From Rheinheimera sp. MM224 (GTDB lineage: Bacteria; Pseudomonadota; Gammaproteobacteria; Enterobacterales; Alteromonadaceae): 64,000 nucleotides of DNA. Under the pieces are notes generated by a model. That model made no database searches, was not told the DNA's origin, and worked only from the letters and a program-made list of their open reading frames with translations. Location of the stretch: contig NZ_OX352320.1 in the NCBI RefSeq assembly GCF_947090785.1, positions 1,488,001 to 1,552,000 of the forward strand. The letters run 5' to 3'. Below are positions 49,828 through 58,342 of the stretch, in pieces (within the stretch, counting starts at the first letter, position 1; every line of letters begins with the position of its first letter). Both the position numbers and the translations under genes were made by a program.

Positions 49828-49843
49828 AGGCACGGATTGTGCA
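49828..49843 (+). promoter_or_regulatory. Sigma-54 promoter-like site before flgP
   Basis: AGGCACGGATTGTGCA has GG and GC with exactly 10 bases between, as at -24/-12 sites. It lies about 50 bases before the flgP start. Confidence 0.6.
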
Positions 49844-49891
49844 TTATTTACTGCAATGAACCTAAGCAGAAATGTGCAGAGGCACGCCATC

Positions 49892-50347
49892 ATGAACAAA
49901 CTGACAATCAGCGCCTTATTGCTGACGTTATTACCAGGCTGTAGTCTGGTATCTGATCGCCATGTGGAGTGGGAAACAGTCGAACCTCAACGTTTTCCAG
50001 TGTTAAAAGCGGTCGGCTACGCGCCCCTGAGTCAGCAGCCAGGTGCTAGTGAGCAGGAGCGTATGCTGATGGCGATGAAAGCCTCTAAACTCGAAGCCTA
50101 TAGAGAACTTGCAGAACAAGTTTATGGCCAAAGAATTGACGCCAAGGCCAATATGCAGCAAATGATGGTAGGCAACGACCAGTTAAGCTCGTCGGTAAGC
50201 GGTATTATTCGTGGCGCCCGCGTGGTGAAAACTTATCCTGTGGGTGATGTGTATGCCACTGAACTCGAGCTGGATTTTAAGCAGGTGTATGACTTGTATT
50301 TAAATAGCCAGCCAGCCCGCCGGATAAAAAATGTGAAGTACTACTGA
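49892..50347 (+). CDS. flgP: Flagellar lipoprotein FlgP
   Basis: This encodes 151 residues from the ATG at 49892. It has a lipoprotein signal with LLPGC. The body (LKAVGYAPLSQQPGASEQERMLMA, then AYRELAEQVYG) matches the LPP20/FlgP family, which forms an outer-membrane-associated ring with FlgT. Its gene is beside flgT as in Vibrio and Shewanella. Confidence 0.85.
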   Translation: MNKLTISALLLTLLPGCSLVSDRHVEWETVEPQRFPVLKAVGYAPLSQQPGASEQERMLMAMKASKLEAYRELAEQVYGQRIDAKANMQQMMVGNDQLSSSVSGIIRGARVVKTYPVGDVYATELELDFKQVYDLYLNSQPARRIKNVKYY

Positions 50348-50370
50348 TAACATCAGCCCTGCGCCACATA

Positions 50371-50398
50371 AAAAAAACCGTCAGATGACGGTTTTTTT
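50371..50398. terminator. Bidirectional terminator
   Basis: A7-CCGTC and GACGG-T7 flank AGAT, so the same hairpin ends flgP on the plus strand and flgN on the minus strand. Confidence 0.85.
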
Positions 50399-50416
50399 AT
50401 GTGCTGGATAAACAGA

Positions 50417-50851
50417 TCAGGCTTTAATGCCCGGGCCTTTATCGACTTGAGCTGCTTTGCCTTTATTAGTATAGGTTAAACCGGCGCGGCCACGGCTTTG
50501 CAACAACTCAGTTTTAAAACGTTCGATCACCAATTGGCTTTGCTCTACGCTTTGGCTGTTTACCTGATTTTGGAATTTACACTGTGCCAGTTTTTCTTCG
50601 AGGCGTTGCAAATGGTCTTTAAACCAGTCTTGCTGTTTGACCGCGTCGAGTTCTGGCGAGGCAGTTAATTGCACGTCTGTCGCCTGAACTAAATCAAGGA
50701 TTTGGATTTTTTCATCGGTATTGCTTTTCAATGCTTCAACATCACGGGTCCGGATGGCGTCCAGTTCGTTATGAAGCAACAAGAGCAACACATCAAGGTG
50801 CTGCTCTTGTTCATTTAACAGGGTGAGGATAGAAGAGTGGGCGCTACTCAT
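50417..50851 (-). CDS. flgN: Flagellar export chaperone FlgN
   Basis: This encodes 144 residues, entirely helical (LTLLNEQEQHLDVLLLLLHN, CKFQNQVNSQSVEQSQ, GRAGLTYTNKGK at the end). It overlaps flgM by 4 bases. It is the chaperone for hook-associated FlgK and FlgL. Confidence 0.88.
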   Translation of the reverse strand: MSSAHSSILTLLNEQEQHLDVLLLLLHNELDAIRTRDVEALKSNTDEKIQILDLVQATDVQLTASPELDAVKQQDWFKDHLQRLEEKLAQCKFQNQVNSQSVEQSQLVIERFKTELLQSRGRAGLTYTNKGKAAQVDKGPGIKA

Positions 50852-51189
50852 TTTTTACTGAAAAACTCGCCTTCGAACTGGACAATACGACGTGCCAGTT
50901 GTTCTACATTCACTTTGTATTTGCCTTCAGAAATCTCTTGTTTGATCTTATCAACTTTCTCTTGATCAACACCTGAACTGGCTTTCGCTTTTTCCTGGGC
51001 TTTGCTGAATTGCTGTGCCTGAGAAGTCAGCGAGACTGAATCCTGTTTTTGTGCAGCTGTGCCTGTAGTGCTTTGCTGCTGAACGGCCTGTTGCTGAGCA
51101 ACTTGCTGTTTTTGAACGTTTTGTTGCTCGGCTTTGTCAGCTTTCACTTGTTGAGTGACTGGCAGGCCTGTATTTACATTAATCGCCAT
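50848..51189 (-). CDS. flgM: Anti-sigma-28 factor FlgM
   Basis: This encodes 113 residues with a long Gln-rich N-terminus. The C-terminal sigma-binding part is VDKIKQEISEGKYKVN, EQLARRIVQFE. It is preceded by a near-perfect sigma-28 promoter at 51231-51257, giving feedback control of late flagellar genes. Confidence 0.92.
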   Translation of the reverse strand: MAINVNTGLPVTQQVKADKAEQQNVQKQQVAQQQAVQQQSTTGTAAQKQDSVSLTSQAQQFSKAQEKAKASSGVDQEKVDKIKQEISEGKYKVNVEQLARRIVQFEGEFFSKK

Positions 51190-51230
51190 TTTTCTACCCT
51201 CTTAATCCGGTTTCGGATCCCTTACTTTGT

Positions 51231-51257
51231 ATAACGGCAGCGACTGATAAAACTTTA
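51231..51257 (-). promoter_or_regulatory. Sigma-28 promoter of flgM
   Basis: On the minus strand TAAAGTTT, 11 bases, GCCGTTAT match the FliA consensus TAAAGTTT-N11-GCCGATAA at all but one position. Confidence 0.85.
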
Positions 51258-51265
51258 GACATTAT

Positions 51266-51967
51266 TTAAAATTTTATTGCAACTTTTTTCACCGCAACGA
51301 CTTCTGCTACTACGGTTCTGTTGGACTGTCTGTTCGTCACGCGGATCTGGTCACCCAGAATGCCATCCATTTGTGCTATACCGACAGTTCTTACTTCAAG
51401 GCCACTATTCAAACCACTAATTGTAACTATATCGCCTTTACATACAAGACAAAGATCCTGCAATGTCACAACTTGTCCTGCAGAGAGGCTCCTTTTTACC
51501 CGGGCTCCTATAACGGAAGCTGGGTTTTTCACTAAAGAGCCACGAGCTAAGCGCAGGTCGGCTTGCCCCAGCGTTAACATATCGGCAGTGATTAAAGAAC
51601 CTAAAGCTATATTTCGCACACTAAGCGTCGCGTCTGTTTGCTGAGTAAAGCGTGCTGATACATAAAGCTGCCAGGGTTGTGGGCTTTGACAGCGAATTTG
51701 TACAGTCGCCTGATTGTACACCGGGCCTGCAAAACTAAACTGCAAAGGTTCGTTGCATTCTTTATGAGCCAGACGTGAGTCCAGCGTAGAAATCTGACTT
51801 TGAGCACCTTCCGGTACTTCTTTTTGCTGACCTAACCACTCTATTGTTGCTGCGGTTAATTGCGCAGGGCTAAAACTTGCCGCCTGTAGTGAAAATGCCG
51901 CAAGAAAAACACTGGCAGTGAAAGCACAGAGCAGAGGGCACTTCAAAAATTTATCGTACATTTTCAT
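51266..51967 (-). CDS. flgA: P-ring assembly chaperone FlgA
   Basis: This encodes 233 residues with an N-terminal signal peptide ending LQAASF. The C-terminal SAF domain has RLARGSLVKNPASVIGARVKR, LSAGQVVTLQDL and GDQIRVTN. It is a periplasmic chaperone for FlgI. A GCCGATAA box on the minus strand at 51985-51992 suggests a sigma-28-type promoter with a less good -35. Confidence 0.92.
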   Translation of the reverse strand: MKMYDKFLKCPLLCAFTASVFLAAFSLQAASFSPAQLTAATIEWLGQQKEVPEGAQSQISTLDSRLAHKECNEPLQFSFAGPVYNQATVQIRCQSPQPWQLYVSARFTQQTDATLSVRNIALGSLITADMLTLGQADLRLARGSLVKNPASVIGARVKRSLSAGQVVTLQDLCLVCKGDIVTISGLNSGLEVRTVGIAQMDGILGDQIRVTNRQSNRTVVAEVVAVKKVAIKF

Positions 51968-52113
51968 ATGGTTTCAGCTATGCTTTATCGGCAAAGGGTT
52001 ATAACATACTTAAGTATGTCAATTTTCAGTCATTTTTCATCCTAGAGTGGACCAAGCAAGAATCGTTCCCGATTTTTTAGGATCACTAATTCTTTCAGGC
52101 AAGGGAGTCTTCT

Positions 52114-53043
52114 ATGGCGGGTATTCTGGATTCAGTCAATCAGCGCACTCAATTGGTGGGGCAGAACAGACTGGAGCTTTTATTATTCCGCTTACAGGGT
52201 CGTCAACGTTTTGGTATTAACGTATTTAAAGTGCGTGAAGTACTGCAATGTCCACCTTTAACCGCCATTCCCAAACGTAATAAATATGTCAGAGGCATCG
52301 CCCACATTCGGGGTCAGACAATCTCTGTGATTGATTTGAGTCTGGCTACAGGGGGCCGTGCAATAGAAAACACCAAAGACTGCTTTATTATCATCGCGGA
52401 ATACAACCGCTCTGTGCAGGGTTTTTTAGTGCAGTCGGTCGAGCGCATCATTAATATCAATTGGGCCTCTATCATGCCGCCGCCAAAAGGCACTGGTGGT
52501 AAACAGAGTTACCTGACAGCTATTACTGAAATAGATAAAGAACTGGTTGAAATTATTGATGTTGAAAAAATTCTGGAAGAAATTTCACCGTCACCTACTA
52601 CTATAAGCAGTAATATCGCAACCTCGACTATCAGTGAAGATTTGGGTGACAGACTCATTCTGATTGCAGATGACTCAGCTGTTGCGAGGAATCAGGTGAA
52701 ACGAGCGTTGGAAGGCTTAGGGGTGCAGATGCATCTGGTGAACAATGGCCGTGAAGCGCTTAACTACTTGCAGGAAACTGCAGCGGCTTGTCAAAATTCA
52801 GTCACTGACAAAGTGGGTTTGCTGATTTCTGATATTGAAATGCCGGAAATGGATGGGTACACCCTGACCGCAGAAATTCGCCTGGATCCAAGACTCAAGC
52901 CATTGCATGTGATTTTACATACCTCGCTCAGCGGTGTATTTAACCAGCAGATGGTGCAGAAAGTTGGCGCTGATGATTTCATTGCGAAATTTAACCCGGA
53001 TGAATTAGCCGAATCCGTGCGGAAATGGTTGCATACTGATTAG
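52114..53043 (+). CDS. cheV: Chemotaxis protein CheV
   Basis: This encodes 309 residues with a CheW-like domain (about 20-160; FGINVFKVREVLQCP, HIRGQTISVIDL). A receiver domain (about 185-305) has LIADDSAV, the phospho-acceptor Asp in LLISDIEMPEMDGY and Lys in DFIAKFNP. It couples receptors to CheA and may buffer phosphate. It is followed by cheR. Confidence 0.93.
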   Translation: MAGILDSVNQRTQLVGQNRLELLLFRLQGRQRFGINVFKVREVLQCPPLTAIPKRNKYVRGIAHIRGQTISVIDLSLATGGRAIENTKDCFIIIAEYNRSVQGFLVQSVERIININWASIMPPPKGTGGKQSYLTAITEIDKELVEIIDVEKILEEISPSPTTISSNIATSTISEDLGDRLILIADDSAVARNQVKRALEGLGVQMHLVNNGREALNYLQETAAACQNSVTDKVGLLISDIEMPEMDGYTLTAEIRLDPRLKPLHVILHTSLSGVFNQQMVQKVGADDFIAKFNPDELAESVRKWLHTD

Positions 53044-53050
53044 AGGTTTT

Positions 53051-53890
53051 ATGTTAGTGGCAAACAAAGAGCTGCAGGAAAGTGAGTATCGTCTGTTTCG
53101 GGATTTTCTCGAACAACAGTGTGGTATTGTGCTGGGTGACAATAAACAATATCTGGTGAAAAGCCGCCTGGCGCCTTTGATGCAGCGCTTTGGTTTGTCG
53201 TCGCTGTCAGAATTATTAAATAAGACCTTAAGTCCTTTTGAACGGCAACTACGTTCCGCTGTTATTGATGCGATGACCACCAACGAAACTTTATGGTTTC
53301 GTGACAATTACCCTTATGAGCTTTTAAAAAAGCAAATTCTGCCCGAATTTGAGAAAGATCATAAAACCGTCAAGATTTGGTCGGCGGCCAGTTCGTCTGG
53401 TCAGGAACCTTATTCTATTGCTATGTCAGGGCTGGAGTACCAGCAGGGCCGGCCTTCAGCCTTTCCTATGGGGCTACATATTTTAGGCACTGATATTTCG
53501 AATGCTATGCTCGAACATTGCCAACGTGCTGAATATGATGGTTTGGCGTTGTCCCGCGGTTTGTCACCTGAGCGGCGGAGTAAATTTTTTGACGATTCTG
53601 GAAACGGCATGATGCGGCTAAAAGATGCCGTTCGAAAAAACGTTTCGTTCCGTCATTTAAACTTACTTGATAGCTATACCTTGCTTGGTAAGTTTGACAT
53701 TATTTTTTGTCGTAATGTACTGATTTACTTTTCACCTGAAGTAAAAATGAAAATAATTAAACAGTTTTCTCAAGCCCTGAACCCGCGTGGTTACTTGTTT
53801 CTTGGCGCTTCTGAGTCCCTTTCCAGCCTGAACAACGACTTTGATATGGTGCGTTGTAATCCAGGCATAGTGTACCGCAAAAAAGTCTGA
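53051..53890 (+). CDS. cheR: Chemotaxis methyltransferase CheR
   Basis: This encodes 279 residues. The N-terminal helical domain contains FLEQQCGIVLGDNKQYLV. The SAM-binding domain contains WSAASSSGQEPYSIAM, ILGTDIS and IIFCRNVLIYF. It methylates chemoreceptor glutamates. The cheV-cheR-flgB order is typical of polar-flagellate gammaproteobacteria. Confidence 0.94.
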   Translation: MLVANKELQESEYRLFRDFLEQQCGIVLGDNKQYLVKSRLAPLMQRFGLSSLSELLNKTLSPFERQLRSAVIDAMTTNETLWFRDNYPYELLKKQILPEFEKDHKTVKIWSAASSSGQEPYSIAMSGLEYQQGRPSAFPMGLHILGTDISNAMLEHCQRAEYDGLALSRGLSPERRSKFFDDSGNGMMRLKDAVRKNVSFRHLNLLDSYTLLGKFDIIFCRNVLIYFSPEVKMKIIKQFSQALNPRGYLFLGASESLSSLNNDFDMVRCNPGIVYRKKV

Positions 53891-53900
53891 TCAAAAATTC

Positions 53901-53916
53901 TGGCCTGAGTTTTGCT
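53901..53916 (+). promoter_or_regulatory. Sigma-54 promoter-like site before flgB
   Basis: TGGCCTGAGTTTTGCT has GG and GC 10 bases apart, 36 bases before the flgB ATG. It fits FlrC/sigma-54 control of the rod and hook operon. Confidence 0.7.
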
Positions 53917-53952
53917 TAGTATTTGCCATCTCTGAAAGACAGGATGGCAATA

Positions 53953-54354
53953 ATGGCAATCAGCTTCGATAACGCATTTGGACTTCACCCCGATGCACTA
54001 CTGATCCGCGACAAACGTTCTCAAGTCTTGGCCGAAAATATCGCAAATGCTGATACTCCGGGCTACAAGGCAAAGGACATGGATTTTCAAACTGCATTAG
54101 CCGGTGCTCAGTCGCGCCAATCAGGTTCGCTTGGCCGGACTGATCCTAAGCATTTTGAAATCTCTACAGCCCGCCATGCTGACTCTCAATACCGTATTCC
54201 TAATCAGCCGGATACCGGGGATGGCAACACTGTTGACATTCACGAAGAGCGAAATGCTTTTACACGCAATAGCATGGAGTATCAAACAACGCTGAATTTT
54301 CTGAACAGTCGTATTAGCGGCCTGAAAAAAGCCATTACCGGAGGGTCTCAATAA
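53953..54354 (+). CDS. flgB: Proximal rod protein FlgB
   Basis: This encodes 133 residues from the ATG at 53953, with AGGAT upstream (53944 is an alternative). It has SQVLAENIANADTPGYKAKD and the C-terminal EYQTTLNFLNSRISGLKKAI helix typical of FlgB. Confidence 0.93.
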   Translation: MAISFDNAFGLHPDALLIRDKRSQVLAENIANADTPGYKAKDMDFQTALAGAQSRQSGSLGRTDPKHFEISTARHADSQYRIPNQPDTGDGNTVDIHEERNAFTRNSMEYQTTLNFLNSRISGLKKAITGGSQ

Positions 54355-54430
54355 TGAACCTTTATAACGTTTTTGATAGTGCCGTTATTGGAGGGTTTCA
54401 ATCATGAGCCTTTATAACGTTTTTGATATT
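54331..54430. repeat. 50-bp tandem duplication at the flgB-flgC junction
   Basis: The segments 54331-54380 and 54381-54430 are close copies that include the ribosome site (GGAGGGT), an ATG and the first eight codons of flgC. The copies differ at a few bases. The period of 50 is not a multiple of three. Confidence 0.9.
54354..54407 (+). CDS. 17-residue leader peptide made by the duplication
   Basis: The first ATG opens MNLYNVFDSAVIGGFQS and stops at a TGA that overlaps the true flgC ATG (ATGA). It has the same strong ribosome site as flgC. It could couple flgC translation to flgB, or be a neutral relic. Confidence 0.5.
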   Translation: MNLYNVFDSAVIGGFQS

Positions 54431-54820
54431 GCTGGTAGTGGAATGTCTGCACAGCAAGTGCGGTTAAATACCACCGCCAGTAATATGGCGAATGCCAACA
54501 GCATCAGCAGCAGCATCGACCAAACTTACAGAGCACGTCACCCTGTTTTTGCAACAGCTCTTGAACAAGCTCAGCAAGGTCAGGAAGGAGCTAAGGTTCA
54601 GGTCTTAGGCATAGTTGAATCTGACGCCCCATTAAATGTGGAGTATGCGCCACATCATCCGTTGTCTGACGACAAAGGCTATATCTACAAGCCTAATGTC
54701 AACATTATGGAAGAAATGGCCAATATGATTTCAGCTTCGCGCTCTTACGAGACCAATGTGCAGGTGGCTGATGCCGCTAAACAAATGGTCAGCCGTACGC
54801 TGATGCTTGGTCAACGCTAA
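54404..54820 (+). CDS. flgC: Proximal rod protein FlgC
   Basis: This encodes 138 residues. It has MSLYNVFDIAGSGMSAQQVR at the start, ASNMANANS and the end MISASRSYETNVQVADAAK. It starts at the second copy of the duplicated start region. Confidence 0.94.
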   Translation: MSLYNVFDIAGSGMSAQQVRLNTTASNMANANSISSSIDQTYRARHPVFATALEQAQQGQEGAKVQVLGIVESDAPLNVEYAPHHPLSDDKGYIYKPNVNIMEEMANMISASRSYETNVQVADAAKQMVSRTLMLGQR

Positions 54821-54830
54821 GGGGTAGGGC

Positions 54831-55574
54831 ATGAGTAAAGTAGATAATTCGGGCAGTGCTTTAGATGGGGCGTATTGGGGCGATAAACCTACGACCCCTG
54901 AATCAGATGGCAATGGTGCTTTAACCCAGTCAGATTTTTTCGCGTTACTAACACAGCAGTTGGCTTATCAGGATCCAACCAAACCGGTTGAGAATAATGA
55001 GATGATCGCGCAGATGACGCAATTTACTATGGCCGACGGTATTGCTTCGCTGAACACCAACTTTAAAGATTTTGCCACCACCATGAACTCCAGCCAGGCA
55101 CTGCAGGCCTCTTCTTTGGTTGGGCAGTATGTATTGGTCAAATCGAAGGATATGGTATTTGACGGCGAAAATGCTGTGGTTGCCAGCGCTAATTTCCCTG
55201 AAGACGCGACTAATGTCAAAGTCCAGATTAAAAATGCTGATGGTGTTGTCGTGCGTTCCGTCACCATAGACAAAGCTGATGCAGGGCGTTTGCAACTGCC
55301 ATGGGATGGTACGACGGATACCCAAGAGGTTGATGCAGATGGTAAGCCAAAAGTAGATAAAGATGGCAACCCTGTGATGGTGGTCGCACCTAAAGGTGCT
55401 TACACCATTTCAGTTGAAGCCAGTATCGCAGGTAAAAACGAAGCCATAACTACCTCTGTTTACGCCCCTGTGACCAGTATTACGTTGGGCAATGGCACCA
55501 CTCAGGGCCTGCTATTGAATGTCTATGGCCAAGGCCAGAAAAAATTATCTGATATTGAAGAAATTGCAACCTAA
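54831..55574 (+). CDS. flgD: Hook capping protein FlgD
   Basis: This encodes 247 residues. LTQSDFFALLTQQLAYQDPT and KPVENNEMIAQMTQFT are the FlgD core. The C-terminal FlgD Ig-like/Tudor parts include LPWDGTTD. It caps the growing hook and is not in the mature organelle. Confidence 0.93.
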   Translation: MSKVDNSGSALDGAYWGDKPTTPESDGNGALTQSDFFALLTQQLAYQDPTKPVENNEMIAQMTQFTMADGIASLNTNFKDFATTMNSSQALQASSLVGQYVLVKSKDMVFDGENAVVASANFPEDATNVKVQIKNADGVVVRSVTIDKADAGRLQLPWDGTTDTQEVDADGKPKVDKDGNPVMVVAPKGAYTISVEASIAGKNEAITTSVYAPVTSITLGNGTTQGLLLNVYGQGQKKLSDIEEIAT

Positions 55575-55594
55575 TCAATGAATTGAGGTGAACT

Positions 55595-56896
55595 ATGAGT
55601 TTTAATATAGCGTTAAGCGGCCTGGCTGCGGCCCAAAAGGATATTGATACCACGGCGAATAACATCGCAAACGTCAATACTACGGGCTTTAAAGAATCCC
55701 GCGCTGAATTTGCTGATGTGTATGCAGCTTCGGTATTTAGTTCGAACAAAACCAAAGTGGGTGATGGTGTAACTACTTCTAAAGTGGCCCAGCAGTTTTC
55801 TCAGGGCTCTTTGAAATTTACCAACAACTCACTGGATTTAGCCATCACGGGTGACGGTTTTTTTGCCATAGCGCCTGAAATTGGTAACCGTGATTATTCG
55901 TACACCAGAGCCGGTGCTTTTAAACTGGATAAAAACAACTTTATCTCTGATAACAATGGTGGCTTTTTACAAGGCTTCCCGGTGAACCCGGCCACAGGTG
56001 AAACGACCTCTGTCAGTTTAAGTACAACTTCACCTATCCAGATCCCAAATACAGCGGGTGCACCACGTGCGACGCAAAATGTGTTTCTGACCATGAACCT
56101 GGATTCACGTCAGCAGCCAAAGGCTGTGCCGCTGCCGGCCTTTGACGCGACCAATGCGGCCACTTATAACAATCAAACCTCTACCACTGTATATGACAGT
56201 TTGGGTGAGCCGCATATTTTATCTATGTATTTCCGCCGTACTGATCCTGTGACAGATAATGACTGGGAAGTTTATGCGGTGCTCGATGACAATACCGGCA
56301 CGCCTTTTACTTTACCCGCGGCCACCCCTGTACTGGATTTTGATTTAAACGGTAATCCAGCAACAACACCTATGCCTTCATTGGTGATGCCTAAAGCTAC
56401 ATTAGATGGTTTATTGGCGAACGGCGCGCAGTTTACTACGGACGTTTCAATCAATTTTACTGACCCGGCAGGCACAAAAAATCCAACTCAGTACTCCTCG
56501 AAGTTTGAGTTAGGCAGTTTAGACGGTGACGGCACTACAGTGGGTCGTTTAACCAGCGTTGATATCGATGCGGCGGGCAAGGTGATGGCGTCATACTCCA
56601 ATGGTGATCAAACCTATTTGGCTCAGGTTGCTATGGTGAAGTTTGCTAACCCACAAGGTTTAACTCAAGCTGGTAACACCTCATGGCGTCAAAGTTTAAT
56701 GTCAGGTGAAGCTTTAGCTGGTGAAGCGAACTCCGGTACTTTTGGTGCTATTAACTCTTCAGCACTGGAGAGTTCGAACGTCAACCTGACGAACGAGTTG
56801 GTCGATTTGATTGCAGCTCAGCGTAACTTCCAGGCGAACTCAAGAGCGCTTGAAGTGAACAGTACATTACAAAATACCGTACTGCAGATCCGATAA
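55595..56896 (+). CDS. flgE: Hook protein FlgE
   Basis: This encodes 433 residues. The start is FNIALSGLAAAQKDIDTT and TANNIANVNTTGFKESRAEF. The end is VDLIAAQRNFQANSRALEV. The length is typical. It polymerises into the hook and is followed by a terminator. Confidence 0.95.
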   Translation: MSFNIALSGLAAAQKDIDTTANNIANVNTTGFKESRAEFADVYAASVFSSNKTKVGDGVTTSKVAQQFSQGSLKFTNNSLDLAITGDGFFAIAPEIGNRDYSYTRAGAFKLDKNNFISDNNGGFLQGFPVNPATGETTSVSLSTTSPIQIPNTAGAPRATQNVFLTMNLDSRQQPKAVPLPAFDATNAATYNNQTSTTVYDSLGEPHILSMYFRRTDPVTDNDWEVYAVLDDNTGTPFTLPAATPVLDFDLNGNPATTPMPSLVMPKATLDGLLANGAQFTTDVSINFTDPAGTKNPTQYSSKFELGSLDGDGTTVGRLTSVDIDAAGKVMASYSNGDQTYLAQVAMVKFANPQGLTQAGNTSWRQSLMSGEALAGEANSGTFGAINSSALESSNVNLTNELVDLIAAQRNFQANSRALEVNSTLQNTVLQIR

Positions 56897-56906
56897 AGAG
56901 CTCGTT

Positions 56907-56943
56907 AAAAAGCCCAAAGTGTTGTTACTTTGGGTTTTTTTGT
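56907..56943 (+). terminator. Terminator after flgE
   Basis: CCCAAAGT and ACTTTGGG form the stem around GTTGTT, with A before and a long T run after it. Confidence 0.8.
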
Positions 56944-57020
56944 TTCTTGTATTTTATTTTTCTCTGTGAATACTCAGACAAATTTATGTACCCAAGGCTC
57001 GTCGGGCTAATACGGAGGTG

Positions 57021-57428
57021 ATGGTGAGGTTCAGAACTCTTCTGACGTCATGCATGTTTGCGATATTCTCTTGTGTGGCATCCGAGCAGGAAGTGCTGGT
57101 CACGACCGATTTTGTCCTGAAAGCAGGCGCGTCTGAAATCCGTACTTTACATATACACAAGCCTGAACATTTGGAGCAGTTAGCGATGATTGGATTTAAT
57201 CCGGTCAAAGCCTTGTCGGTTGACTGCGTATTGCGGTTATATACTGCATCCGATGTATTACTGGGCAGCTATAATTGTGCTGAACGTCAGAACCATAGTT
57301 TTCAGCAGTCATTGTCTGGCGCAACTAAGTTTAAGGCGCAGATTGAAGTGACCAATAATAATTTTACCGAAGCCAATACCAGCTTTTCCGTAATCAATAG
57401 ATTTAAGTTTGTATCATTAGCCCGCTAG
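57021..57428 (+). CDS. Secreted hypothetical protein between flgE and flgF
   Basis: This encodes 135 residues from the ATG at 57021, with GGAGG upstream. A signal peptide (LLTSCMFAIFSCVASE) precedes a beta-rich body with two cysteines in VDCVLRLYTASDVLLGSYNC. It is not a known flagellar part. It lies in the transcriptional gap between the flgB-E and flgF-J units. Confidence 0.6.
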   Translation: MVRFRTLLTSCMFAIFSCVASEQEVLVTTDFVLKAGASEIRTLHIHKPEHLEQLAMIGFNPVKALSVDCVLRLYTASDVLLGSYNCAERQNHSFQQSLSGATKFKAQIEVTNNNFTEANTSFSVINRFKFVSLAR

Positions 57429-57528
57429 TCAACGCCGCACATTATAAATAACCTCCGTCTTAGTTTTTCTATTAAATACAGACATATAGTTTTTATTCAC
57501 TCCATCTGAATATACTGCGCTCCCTTCT

Positions 57529-57544
57529 TGGCATCAGTCTTGCT
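57529..57544 (+). promoter_or_regulatory. Sigma-54 promoter-like site before flgF
   Basis: TGGCATCAGTCTTGCT has GG and GC 10 bases apart, 33 bases before the flgF start. It marks a second rod/ring operon. Confidence 0.75.
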
Positions 57545-57576
57545 TTACTTAACTTATCTCAAGTGGAGGCCTGACT

Positions 57577-58320
57577 ATGGACCATTTACTTTATATCGCG
57601 ATGAGCGGTGCCAAAGAGAATATGAATGGCATCAGTATCAAAGCGAATAACCTTGCAAACAGCACTACTACGGGCTTTAAGGCTGATTTAGAGCAAGCTC
57701 GTGCTATGCAGGCTTTTGGTGAAGGTTTGCCCAGCCGGGTGTTTTCACTGACTGAACGACCAGGTCAAAATTTTGACGATGGCTCTTTTATTATTACAGA
57801 ACGTGAACTGGATGTAGCTGTACAAGGGAAAGGCTGGTTGTCAGTACAAGACGCTGATGGCAACGAAGCGTACACCAGAGCCGGCAATTTACAGCTCAGC
57901 CCAACAGGAGTTCTACAAACTGCTTCGGGTTTAGATGTCATAGGCGAAGATGGTCCGATACAGATCCCTCTACCTATTGCGAAAATGGAAATTGGTACCG
58001 ACGGTACTATCAGCATCAGACCTCAAGGTGCCCCGGCTAACGTCATGCAGGAAGTGGCACGGTTCAAGCTGGTAAAACCTGAATTCCAGGACATTGAGAA
58101 AGGCACAGACGGTTTATTCCGGCGCAAAGATGGTGAAGTCGCAGAATTAGATGCAACGGTCAGAGTGCTGAGCGGTGCAGTAGAAGGCAGTAATGTCAAT
58201 GCTGTGGGTGAAATGACCCAGATGATCAGTTTACAACGTCAGTTTGAAGTACAGGTCAAAATGATGAAAACCGCCGAAGAGATTGATCGGCAACACAACC
58301 AAATTATGAGAGTAGTCTAA
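57577..58320 (+). CDS. flgF: Proximal rod protein FlgF
   Basis: This encodes 247 residues. It starts LYIAMSGAKENMNGISIKAN, then NLANSTTTGFKADL. The end is MTQMISLQRQFEVQVKMM. These are the hallmarks of FlgF. Confidence 0.94.
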   Translation: MDHLLYIAMSGAKENMNGISIKANNLANSTTTGFKADLEQARAMQAFGEGLPSRVFSLTERPGQNFDDGSFIITERELDVAVQGKGWLSVQDADGNEAYTRAGNLQLSPTGVLQTASGLDVIGEDGPIQIPLPIAKMEIGTDGTISIRPQGAPANVMQEVARFKLVKPEFQDIEKGTDGLFRRKDGEVAELDATVRVLSGAVEGSNVNAVGEMTQMISLQRQFEVQVKMMKTAEEIDRQHNQIMRVV

Positions 58321-58342
58321 GGCTTAAGCCTGGGAGGTTAGC

